Position numbers and translations under genes: made by a program. Positions 18,860-26,509 of a DNA stretch of 64,000 nt are shown piece after piece. The DNA lies in the NCBI GenBank assembly GCA_037201625.1, contig JBBCGR010000003.1, positions 310,001-374,000 on the forward strand. Reading direction: 5' to 3'. Each line of letters begins with the position of its first letter. The first letter of the stretch is position 1. This DNA comes from JAMXLO01 sp037201625. GTDB lineage: Bacteria; Pseudomonadota; Alphaproteobacteria; Acetobacterales; Acetobacteraceae. Under the pieces are notes generated by a model. The model had not been told where the DNA came from. It did not search any database and saw only the letters and a program-made list of their open reading frames with translations.

Positions 18860-19970
18860 ACGCGGTCGCTTCGGTTCGTTTCTGGTCTACCTGATCGGCC
18901 TCGGAGCGGTGGCCGGCGCGGGCGTGACGGGCGTGCGATTGTGGCAGGACAAGGATGCCCGGCTGGTGGCGGCGCGCGAGGCGATGGCCGAAGGCCTCTC
19001 GAAAGGCCCCGCCGTGCAGGTCGCGACCATCGCGCAGGGACCGCAGGAGCGCCTGATCTCGCTGCTGGGCGATACGCGGCCGTACCAGGTGGCGACGCTC
19101 TACGGCAAGGTCGGCGGCTACCTGAAGTCGATCGCGGTCGATCGCGGCGATCGGGTGAAGGCGGGACAGGTCGTGGCCGAGGTCGAATCGGCGGAACTCG
19201 ACCGGCAGTACGACGCCGCGGTGAGCGACCTCGAGAACAAGCGCAAGATCGCCGACCGTGCGCGCGACCTGGTGTCGCGTGGCTGGACCTCGGTGCAGGC
19301 GGCGGATTTCGCCAGCACCGCCCAGCGCATGGCCCAGTCCAACATGGAACAGCTTGGGATCATGAAGTCCTACCAGGTGCTGCGCGCGCCGTTCGACGGC
19401 ACGGTGACGGCGCGCTTCGTCGATGTGGGCGCCATGGTGCAAAGCTCGGTGACCAACCAGACCAGCAACCAGCCGGTGCTGACCATCTCGGACATGAGCC
19501 GGCTGCGCGTGGACGTCTATGTCGAGCAGAAGGACGTGCCGTACGTGCATGTCGGCGACGAAGCCGACGTGACCGATGGGGCGAACCCGGATCGCAAGGT
19601 GAGGGCGCGGATCGCACGGACCTCGGACCAGCTCGACCCGCGCACCCGGACGCTGTTCACCGAACTCGACGTGGACAACACCCAGGGGTTCCTGGTGCCG
19701 GGCAGCTTCGCCTATGTGACGCTGCACGTGCCGGTGCCGAGTTACCCCGAGGTTCCGATGGCCGGGCTCGTGGTGCGCGGGACCAGCACCTTCATCGCGA
19801 GCGTCGGCGCCGACAGCACGGTGAAGCTGCAGCCGGTGAAGGTCGCGAACACCGACGGGCTGCGCGCGAGCCTGGCCGAGGGCGCGCGGGTCGGCGAACG
19901 CGTGGCGCTGAACCTGCCCGATGAGGTCAGCGACGGCAGCCGTATACGCCCGGTCGAAAACGCCCGCTGA
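18843..19970 (+). CDS. RND efflux periplasmic adaptor (membrane fusion protein)
   Basis: A 375-residue membrane fusion protein. An N-terminal helix (about 12-31) anchors or exports it. The biotinyl-lipoyl-like halves are visible as YGKVGGYLKSIAVDRGDRVKAGQ and YQVLRAPFDGTVTARFVDVGAMV, separated by a short alpha-hairpin, and are followed by beta-barrel and membrane-proximal domains. It links the RND pump to an outer-membrane channel. Its start lies inside the pump gene in another frame (17-base overlap), which indicates coupling. An internal Met at residue 4 is an alternative start. A 15-bp tandem duplication begins at its stop codon and enters the next gene. Confidence 0.92.
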   Translation: MLTMARRGRFGSFLVYLIGLGAVAGAGVTGVRLWQDKDARLVAAREAMAEGLSKGPAVQVATIAQGPQERLISLLGDTRPYQVATLYGKVGGYLKSIAVDRGDRVKAGQVVAEVESAELDRQYDAAVSDLENKRKIADRARDLVSRGWTSVQAADFASTAQRMAQSNMEQLGIMKSYQVLRAPFDGTVTARFVDVGAMVQSSVTNQTSNQPVLTISDMSRLRVDVYVEQKDVPYVHVGDEADVTDGANPDRKVRARIARTSDQLDPRTRTLFTELDVDNTQGFLVPGSFAYVTLHVPVPSYPEVPMAGLVVRGTSTFIASVGADSTVKLQPVKVANTDGLRASLAEGARVGERVALNLPDEVSDGSRIRPVENAR

Positions 19971-22026
19971 CCCGGTGGCCCCTGACCCGGTGGCCCCTTA
20001 CCCGGCGCCTGCTGGCCCGGTGCGCACCGGGCCGGCCCGCTATCCCGTCAGAGTCCATACCGGCATCCGCGTCGCCATGCGCGACGGGGTGGAGCTGAAC
20101 GTCCGCATCACGCGGCCCGATGCGCCTGGCCGTTTCCCCGGCGTGATGGAGTACCACCCCTACCGCCGACTGGAGGCCGCGCTGCCGGACTGGCGCGACG
20201 AGTATCCGCCGGTGGTGCCTTATCTCGCCGAACACGGTTATGCGGTGGTGCAGTACGACGTGCGCGGCACCGGCAGTTCGGCAGGCTTCTCCACCGATAT
20301 CTACGCACCGGAGGAACGGCAGGACGCCTACGCGATGGTCGCCTGGATCGCCGCGCAGCCATGGTGCAGCGGCGCGGTCGGCATGATCGGCAAGTCCTAT
20401 GGCGCGGTGGTGCAGTGGCAGGTCGCGGTGCAGCGGCCGCCGGCGCTGAAGGCGATCGTGGTGCGTTCCGCCAATGACGATGTGTATACAGCGTTCACCA
20501 ATCCGGGCGGCTGTATCCGGCCGTGGATGTTCGAAGTACTACGCGCCGCTGATGAACGCGCCTGAACTTTGCGCCACCCGATCCGGCGCTGGTCGGCCAT
20601 CGCTGGGCCGCGATCTGGGCGGAGCGGCTGGAGCGCAGCGCGCCCTGGAGTCTCGGCTATATCCGCAACACGCTGCATGGCCCGTTACTGGCGCGACCAG
20701 AGCCTCGCGCCGGACTATGACCGCGTGCAGTGCGCGGTGCTGCTGATCGAGGGCTGGGCGGATTGGTACGCGACCGAGGAACTGCGTGCCTTCCAGCGGC
20801 TGCGCGTGCCGCGCAAGGTGCTGATCGGTCCCTGGGGACACTACTACGCCGAGGAAAAGCAGGCGCTGCCCGGCCCGCGGATCGATGCGCGTCGGGAATA
20901 TCTGGCCTGGTTCGACCACTGGCTGAAGGGCATCGACAACGCCGTGATGGATGCGCCGCCGGTGACCGTTTTCGTCCGCGGCTGGCAGCCTCCCTCGCTG
21001 CTGTGCCTCGAGGATGCCGGAACCTGGCGCAGCGAGGCCGCATGGCCGCCGGAGCGCGTACAGCCCACGCCTTTGTACCTTGCGGCCGGTGGCGCGCTCG
21101 CCGATAGCGCCGGTGACGCCGGGTCGGACAGCTATGCGTTCCGGCCCTCGGTCGGCATCACCACCGGGCGGCGTGGGCTGGGATCGACCACGCCATGGGC
21201 GATGCCGATCGACCAGCGGCTGGACGAGGCCTATTCGCTGCTGTTCACCACCGCGCCCTATTGCCGCAGCCGATGGAACTCCTGGGCCAGCCCGAGGCGG
21301 TGCTGCACGTGTCCTCCACCGCTGGGGTGGCGTATTTTCACGTGAAACTGTCGGATGTCGCCCCGGACGGCACGTCACGCCTGGTGTCCGACGGCGGCCT
21401 GCTGGCGACTCATCGGCACTCGCACGTGCGGCCGGAACGCCTGGTGCCCGGCCAGGTGTATGAGTTGCGCATTCCGCTGCGGCACTGCGCCTATGCGCTG
21501 GCGCCGGGGCCACCGGTTGCGGGCCTCGATTGCCAGCGCCGAATTCCAGAACGCCTGGCCGACCGGCGAGGCCGCGGTCAACACGATCCATCGCGGCGGT
21601 GATCGCACCTCTCACATCCTGCTGCCGGTCGCGCCGGCCGATTCGCATCCGTTGCCGCCCCCCGACTTCGCCCCGTCGCCGCATGCGCTGCCGGACGCCT
21701 TGTCGCTGGCTCGGCCAGAGTACCGGATCGAACTCGATCTGGTCGAGGATGCCGTGTCCTGCGTCCTGCGCCCCGCCGATGGAGGACGCACCAGCGGCCA
21801 CTCGCGCTATACGGTGTCGAACCGCGATCCGGCCCGCACGGTGATCACCGCATCGGCCACCCATGTGGCGGTGCATCCCACGCTGGACATCCGGGTGGTG
21901 GCGACCTGCCAGACATCGAGCGACGCCAGCAGCTACACCCATATGTCGCAGGTGCGTATCACGGTCGACGGGGCGGAGCATTTCAGCCGAAGCTGGACCG
22001 AGAGCGTGGCGCGGACCCTCTCGTAG
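19921..22026 (+). pseudogene. CocE/NonD-type alpha/beta hydrolase with five frame breaks
   Basis: Joined across frames, the product is about 700 residues of the CocE/NonD (X-Pro dipeptidyl-peptidase S15) family: RDGVELNVRITRPD at the front, the nucleophile serine in GMIGKSYGAVVQWQ, the acid in LLIEGWADWYA, the histidine in IGPWGHYYAEE, then a jelly-roll C-terminal domain. Five single-base changes break it: extra bases at AA 20534, CC 20561, TT 20685 and GGGG 21506, and a missing base at CCC 21256. Correcting them restores a continuous, motif-complete protein with no nonsense codon. The first start is ATG 19921, overlapping the adaptor gene; GTG 20020 would skip a proline-rich tract encoded partly by a tandem repeat. 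Ester or amide substrates are typical, unknown here. Confidence 0.82.
19967..19996 (+). repeat. 15-bp perfect tandem repeat, two copies
   Basis: CTGACCCGGTGGCCC occurs twice in direct succession (19967-19981 and 19982-19996), followed by a degenerate third unit. The first copy contains the stop codon of the RND adaptor. In the hydrolase frame the repeat encodes DPVAP-DPVAP. It looks like replication slippage and supports a flexible, non-conserved N-terminus for that gene. Confidence 0.85.
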
Positions 22027-22091
22027 CCCGGCCGCCGCGCCGCGGTCCTGCCCGGCGCCCCCGCCAGCCGGTCACGCTGACGTCAGTTCTG

Positions 22092-22118
22092 CTGCGTGGC
22101 GGCCACGCGGCGCGTTTT
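22092..22118 (+). terminator. Intrinsic terminator-like hairpin
   Basis: CTGCGTGG and CCACGCGG form an 8-bp stem (one G-U pair) around a CGG loop, followed after four bases by TTTT at about 22115-22118. It lies 65 bases beyond the hydrolase stop codon and is well placed to end the pump-adaptor-hydrolase transcript. Confidence 0.55.
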
Positions 22119-22152
22119 GCTCGCGTCAACCTCTGCATGGTAAGGCCAGGAG

Positions 22153-22932
22153 ATGGGCTATTGGGGCAAGATCCTCGGCGGCGTGGCGGGTTTCGCCATG
22201 GGCGGTCCGGTGGGAGCGCTGGTCGGCGCGGCGCTGGGGCATGCCGCCGACAGCGGCGCCGTGCCCAATCTGCGCGCGCAGTTCGGCCCGCAGGCCGGAT
22301 GGAACCAGGCGCGCCTGGCCGCGATGTTCAACCGCCGCGACCAGTTGTTCGCGATCTGTGTCGTCGTGCTGTGCGCCAAGCTCGCCAAATGCGACGGGCC
22401 GGTGAGGCGGGAGGAGATCGACGCCTTCAAGCGCCAGTTCCGCATTCCGCCCGAGGCGGTGCGCGACATCGGCCGCCTGTTCGACCAGGCGCGCGACAGT
22501 TCCGACGGGTTCGAGGGCTATGCGGCGCAACTGGGTGAGGCCTTCGCGGACAATCGCGGCATGCTGGAGGATGTGCTCGCCGCGCTGTTCGTGCTCGCCC
22601 GGGCCGATGGCCCGGTGAACCGGATCGAACTCGACTTCCTCTCGGCGACGCATCGCGCCTTCGGGCTGGACCAGACCGCGTGGGACCGCGCCCGCGGTGC
22701 CATGCCGCGTCAGCGCTCGCCCGATGAGCCGGACGCCTACACGGTGCTCGGCGTGGCACCATCGGCAACGGCCGAGGAGATCCGCGCCACCTGGAAGCGC
22801 CTGATGCGGGAGAACCATCCGGACAGCCTTGCCGCGCGCGGGGTGCCGGCGGAATTCATCGCGCGCGCCAACGACAAGGTCGCGCGGATCAACGCTGCCT
22901 GGGACCGCATCAAGCGCGAACGGGGCCTGTGA
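22153..22932 (+). CDS. TerB/J-domain protein (DjlA-like co-chaperone)
   Basis: A 259-residue protein that begins with a glycine-rich, DjlA-like hydrophobic segment (about 1-30, YWGKILGGVAGFAMGGPVGA), continues with a TerB-like helical domain (about 60-175) and ends with a J domain (about 195-259) carrying the HPD motif at 222-224 in RENHPDSLAARG. This is the DjlA architecture: a membrane-attached co-chaperone that stimulates DnaK ATPase. Compared with E. coli DjlA the linker between TerB and J parts is short. A purine-rich AGGCCAGGAG precedes the ATG. Its TGA overlaps the GTG start of the amidase gene, so the two are coupled. Confidence 0.87.
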   Translation: MGYWGKILGGVAGFAMGGPVGALVGAALGHAADSGAVPNLRAQFGPQAGWNQARLAAMFNRRDQLFAICVVVLCAKLAKCDGPVRREEIDAFKRQFRIPPEAVRDIGRLFDQARDSSDGFEGYAAQLGEAFADNRGMLEDVLAALFVLARADGPVNRIELDFLSATHRAFGLDQTAWDRARGAMPRQRSPDEPDAYTVLGVAPSATAEEIRATWKRLMRENHPDSLAARGVPAEFIARANDKVARINAAWDRIKRERGL

Positions 22933-23699
22933 CGCGGCCCGAGATGCCGCCCATCGTGCGACCCGGACCCCTGCGGGTCACCGATCTGCCGAGCCCGAAC
23001 CAGGATGAGCGGCCAGCGGACATGCCAATCGACATGGTGATCCTGCACTACACCGGCATGCAGAGCGCGCAGGCGGCGATCGACCGGCTGCGCGATCCCG
23101 GGGCGGCCGTGTCGTCGCACTATGTCGTGGATGAGGACGGCGCGGTGCTGCGCCTGGTGCCCGAGGTGCGGCGCGCCTGGCACGCGGGCGTATCCCATTG
23201 GCGCGGCCAGAGCGACCTGAACGGGCGCTCGGTGGGCATCGAGATCGTCAATCCCGGCCATGAATGGGGCTATCGCGATTTCCCGGTGCTCCAGCTTGCC
23301 GCGGTGTGCGACCTCTGCCTGGGCATCCTGTCGCGACATCCCATCCCGGCGCGCAACGTGGTGGCGCACAGCGACGTGGCGCCGGACCGCAAGGAGGATC
23401 CCGGCGAGCGGTTCGACTGGCGCAGCCTCGCGGCGAACGGGGTAGGTCTGTGGCCGGATGACGTCGCCAACGCCGGCACCGCCGAACCCGTGCACGATGC
23501 CCACGATCTGCGGGATGTGCGTCAGGCGCTGATCGACATTGGCTATCAGGTGGCGCCGGACGGCGGCCACGATGCGCCGCTCGCCACGGTGCTGCGGGCC
23601 TTCCAGCGCCATTGGCGGCCGGAGGCGATCACCGGCCAGGCGGATGCCGGCACGATCGCCCGGCTCGCGGGCGTCCGGCGCCTCGCCACCGGATCCTGA
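22929..23699 (+). CDS. N-acetylmuramoyl-L-alanine amidase, AmpD-like, with peptidoglycan-binding domain
   Basis: A 256-residue amidase_2 protein starting at GTG within the overlap with the J-domain gene. Zinc ligands are visible as His40 (VILHYTG), His147 (NVVAHSDVAP) and Asp157 (KEDPG), with Glu105 (VGIEIVN) as the conserved acid. The C-terminus (about 195-245) is a PG_binding_1 fold (DLRDVRQALIDIGYQV to VLRAFQRHWRP). This two-domain form resembles E. coli AmiD more than AmpD. No signal peptide or lipobox is visible, so a cytoplasmic recycling role on anhydro-muropeptides is the simplest reading. It lies just before rnpB and the dcw cluster. Confidence 0.88.
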   Translation: MTRPEMPPIVRPGPLRVTDLPSPNQDERPADMPIDMVILHYTGMQSAQAAIDRLRDPGAAVSSHYVVDEDGAVLRLVPEVRRAWHAGVSHWRGQSDLNGRSVGIEIVNPGHEWGYRDFPVLQLAAVCDLCLGILSRHPIPARNVVAHSDVAPDRKEDPGERFDWRSLAANGVGLWPDDVANAGTAEPVHDAHDLRDVRQALIDIGYQVAPDGGHDAPLATVLRAFQRHWRPEAITGQADAGTIARLAGVRRLATGS

Positions 23700-23790
23700 G
23701 CTTTGGCAGGATGCAGCTTTCGCCGTCCGTCCAGGCGCGGCGCGCTGCCCTGCTTGACCGGCGCCGCGATCTTCCACCATTGATGTCCCG

Positions 23791-24192
23791 CCAGACGGCC
23801 GGACGGCCGCTGCCGCCGCAAGGCGACAGAGGAAAGTCCGGGCTCCACGGGAATACGATGCCGGCTAACCGCCGGCGGGGGCGACCCCAGGGAAAGTGCC
23901 ACAGAAAACAAACCGCCCGTGCAAGAAGCCGTGAGGCCTCCCGCGGGCAAGGGCGAAACGGTGCGGCAAGAGCGCACCGCGCCCCTGGCAACAGGGGCGG
24001 CAGGGTAAACCCCATCGGGAGCAAGACCGAATAGGGACGGCTGCGTCGCAAGGCGCAGGAGCATTCCCGCTCCGCCGTCCGGGTTGGTCGCGCGAGGCAC
24101 GCCGCAAGGCGTGCCCCAGAGGAATGGCCGTCCCGCATCGGCATGGGAAATCATGGGCGGTGCGGACAGAACCCGGCTTACAGGCCGTCTGG
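23791..24192 (+). ncRNA. rnpB: RNase P RNA, bacterial class A
   Basis: The ribozyme component of RNase P, which matures the 5' ends of tRNAs. All universally conserved blocks are present in order: GAGGAAAGTCCGGGCTCCAC (CR I region, from about 23829), the AGGGTAAACCCCATC and GGAGCAAGACCGAATAGG blocks, the P15-loop vicinity AGAGGAATGG, and the 3' block GACAGAACCCGGCTTACAGG. Ends were set by the terminal P1 helix: CCAGACGGCC at 23791-23800 is perfectly complementary to GGCCGTCTGG at 24183-24192, giving a 402-nt RNA. Reading frames across it are spurious. The 91 bases before it, after the amidase gene, should hold its promoter, although no convincing -35/-10 pair stands out. Confidence 0.97.
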
Positions 24193-24290
24193 CAACTTCC
24201 GAAATAGAACATAACGGGAATCAACAAACACTGCTAAGTCATTGAACCTAGGCGCAGATAATCCCGACGGGGGGGCAATTGTCCTTGCCG

Positions 24291-24325
24291 CCCATCAATA
24301 CCCATGCTATCCCATGAACTCCCAT
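24291..24325. promoter_or_regulatory. MraZ operator: four CCCAT boxes at 10-bp spacing
   Basis: CCCAT occurs at 24291, 24301, 24311 and 24321, exactly one helical turn apart; the complementary strand reads ATGGG, matching the TGGGN-N5 repeats bound by MraZ upstream of its own gene in several bacteria. The array ends 48 bases before the mraZ ATG and probably overlaps the promoter of the dcw cluster, implying autorepression. Confidence 0.88.
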
Positions 24326-24372
24326 CCAGACGATGCAACGAGGCGTCCAGCGGGAAAGGCGTTCACGAGACC

Positions 24373-24837
24373 ATGGTGCAGTTCCTCGGCACGCACCAGA
24401 ACAGGCTGGATGCCAAGGGGCGCGTCTCTGTCCCAGCGCCATTTCGCGCCGCGCTTCGGGCGCGTGACGAAAGCAACGGAACCCATCTCGTGTTGCGGCC
24501 TTCGCACCAGCATCCCTGTATCGAAGCCTGGCCCAGCGCAGAATTCGAGGCGCTGGCCGAGCCGTTGAACCGACTCGATATCTTCAGCCAGGCTCACGAT
24601 GATTTAGCTGCCTCGCTGTACTCCGATGCGTTTCCGGTTGAGGCGGACAAGGAAGGCCGCATCGTCCTGCCAGATTCCCTCGTCTCATTCGCCGGACTGT
24701 CCGAGGCCGTGGTCTTCATGGGCCTCGGCCGCATCTTCCAGATTTGGGAACCCGCCGCCGCCGACCGTCGCCGAGCCGAGGCGCGGGAGCGTGCGCGAAC
24801 CCGCGGCTTCACCCTGCCGGGAGCCGGACCGCAATGA
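24373..24837 (+). CDS. mraZ: Transcriptional regulator MraZ
   Basis: A 154-residue protein with two AbrB-like MraZ half-domains, marked by RLDAKGRVSVP (11-21) and VEADKEGRIVLP (89-100). MraZ assembles into rings and binds repeated TGGGN boxes to control the dcw promoter. The ATG at 24373 is chosen because MVQFLGTHQNRLD is the conserved N-terminus; an upstream start at 24304 would run through the operator. It is the first gene of the cluster and its TGA overlaps the rsmH ATG. The C-terminus is extended by a charged Arg/Ala-rich tail beyond the second half-domain. Confidence 0.96.
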   Translation: MVQFLGTHQNRLDAKGRVSVPAPFRAALRARDESNGTHLVLRPSHQHPCIEAWPSAEFEALAEPLNRLDIFSQAHDDLAASLYSDAFPVEADKEGRIVLPDSLVSFAGLSEAVVFMGLGRIFQIWEPAAADRRRAEARERARTRGFTLPGAGPQ

Positions 24838-25787
24838 CCCAGCCCATGCCCACCCATGTTCCGGTGCTGCTGTCCGAGGTCGTCGGCCTGCTCGCGCCAC
24901 GCGAGGGCGGGGTCTATCTCGACGGCACGTTCGGCGGCGGCGGCTATACCACTGCGATCCTGGAGGCCGCGCCCTGCACGGTCTGGGCGATCGACCGCGA
25001 TCCTGACGCGATCGCACGCGGCGCCAGCCTCGCCGCGCGCTTTCCTGGCCGGCTGCACCTGATCCACGGCCAGTTCGGCGAGATGCTGGACCTGCTGGCC
25101 GGCCACGGCGTCACCTCGCTCGACGGTATCGTGCTCGATCTCGGCGTGTCGTCGTTCCAGATCGATGATCCGGCGCGCGGCTTCTCGTTCCGCGGCGATG
25201 GCCCGCTCGACATGCGCATGAGCCGCAGCGGCCCTTCCGCCGCCGACCTGGTCAACACCCTGCCGGAGCGGGAACTCGCCGACCTGCTGTACGAATTTGG
25301 CGAGGAGCGCGCCTCGCGCCGCATCGCCAAGGCCATCATCGCCGCACGTGCCGAGGCGCCGGTTACCACGACCGCTCGGCTGGCCGGTCTCATCCGCGGG
25401 GTGCTGCCGCCGGACCGCTCGGGCATCGACCCGGCGACGCGCAGCTTCCAGGCGCTGCGTATCCGGGTGAACGACGAGCTGGGCGAGATCGAGCGGGCGC
25501 TGGCGCAGGCGGCGCGACTGCTGGAGCCAGGCGGCCGGCTGGTCGTCGTCGCCTTCCATTCGCTCGAGGACCGCATCGTCAAGCGCTTCATGACCGAGGC
25601 GTCCGGCCGCGCGCCGTCACCGTCGCGGCACGATCCGCGTGGCCTCGCCCTCCCGTCCGCGCCGCGCTTCCGGCTGCTGACCGCGCGGCCCCAGCGGCCG
25701 AGCGAGGCCGAGACGGCGGCCAATCCGCGCGCGCGCAGCGGCAGGCTGCGGGCGATGGAACGTGTGGCAACGGGGAAAGCGACATGA
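24834..25787 (+). CDS. rsmH: 16S rRNA (cytosine1402-N4)-methyltransferase
   Basis: A 317-residue RsmH (MraW). The SAM-binding motif I is DGTFGGGGYT (30-39), followed by AIDRDPDAI, the LDLGVSSFQIDDPARGFSF block, the DMRMS block and the C-terminal LVVVAFHSLEDRIVK motif, all diagnostic. It methylates C1402 in the decoding centre of 16S rRNA. ATGA overlap with mraZ fixes the start. A four-base overlap with ftsL follows. Confidence 0.97.
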   Translation: MTQPMPTHVPVLLSEVVGLLAPREGGVYLDGTFGGGGYTTAILEAAPCTVWAIDRDPDAIARGASLAARFPGRLHLIHGQFGEMLDLLAGHGVTSLDGIVLDLGVSSFQIDDPARGFSFRGDGPLDMRMSRSGPSAADLVNTLPERELADLLYEFGEERASRRIAKAIIAARAEAPVTTTARLAGLIRGVLPPDRSGIDPATRSFQALRIRVNDELGEIERALAQAARLLEPGGRLVVVAFHSLEDRIVKRFMTEASGRAPSPSRHDPRGLALPSAPRFRLLTARPQRPSEAETAANPRARSGRLRAMERVATGKAT

Positions 25788-26506
25788 TCCGCCCGCTCAC
25801 CTGCGTCTGCTTCCTGCTGGCCTGCGGGTCGGGCCTGTACCTCTACCAGGCGAAGCACCGCGTGCAGGTGCTCGACCGCCAGATCGAGAAGATCGTGCGC
25901 GGTACCGAGGAGTTGCGCGAGCAGACGCGGGTGCTGCATGCCGAATGGACGCTGCAGAGCGATCCGCAGCGGCTGCAGTCGCTGGCCGAGCAGTTCCTGG
26001 CCCTGAAGATGGTCACGCCCGGCCAGTTCACGACCATGGCGGAACTCGACGGCCGGCTGCCGTCGGTCCGCCCGCCCGAGCCGCCGCCGGTCAATCCGCC
26101 GGTGGTCGTCATTGGCCAGCCGCCGCAGATCGAGGAGCCGGCGCCCGTCCTGTTGCCGGCGCCCGCACCGCCCCCGTCGCCCCCTGCGCCGAAGCCGGCG
26201 CCGCCGGTGGTGGCCGCCGCGCCGCCGTCGCCCCGCCCGCCCGAGCACAGGCCCGCGCCGCCGGCCCCGCCGCGGCCCGTCGTGGCCGAGGCGCAGCCGG
26301 TGCAGCAGATGCGGCCGACGCCGGTCGTCGCCCGTCCGATGATGGTGGCCGAACAGCCGCGTCCGGCGGCACTGCCGGCCCCCGTGCCGATGTCGTCCGG
26401 CGGTTCGGCGCTGGGCATGGCGCGCGGTGCATCCCCGCCGCCACCGCGCCCGATGCCGGTGAGCGCCTCGCAATGGGTCTCGAACGGCGGGGGAGGCGGC
26501 GGCTAG
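25784..26506 (+). CDS. ftsL: Cell division protein FtsL with long proline-rich tail
   Basis: Called from position and architecture: between rsmH and ftsI, with a short cytoplasmic N-terminus, one transmembrane helix (about 5-21), and a periplasmic coiled-coil region (about 25-60; RVQVLDRQIEKIVRGTEEL, LQSLAEQFL) ending with LKMVTPGQF, all typical of alphaproteobacterial FtsL. It would scaffold FtsQ/FtsB and FtsI/FtsW in the divisome. FtsL is normally near 110-130 residues; this one has 240, the last 150 being almost entirely Pro/Ala/Val-rich and ending in a Gly run. The tail may span the periplasm or be disordered. ftsI starts four bases after the stop. Confidence 0.85.
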   Translation: MIRPLTCVCFLLACGSGLYLYQAKHRVQVLDRQIEKIVRGTEELREQTRVLHAEWTLQSDPQRLQSLAEQFLALKMVTPGQFTTMAELDGRLPSVRPPEPPPVNPPVVVIGQPPQIEEPAPVLLPAPAPPPSPPAPKPAPPVVAAAPPSPRPPEHRPAPPAPPRPVVAEAQPVQQMRPTPVVARPMMVAEQPRPAALPAPVPMSSGGSALGMARGASPPPPRPMPVSASQWVSNGGGGGG

Positions 26507-26509
26507 ACC

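Noticed and set aside
23612..24227. Several open frames across 23.6-24.2 kb on both strands
   Set aside because: The region is RNase P RNA with all conserved blocks; the frames are incidental.
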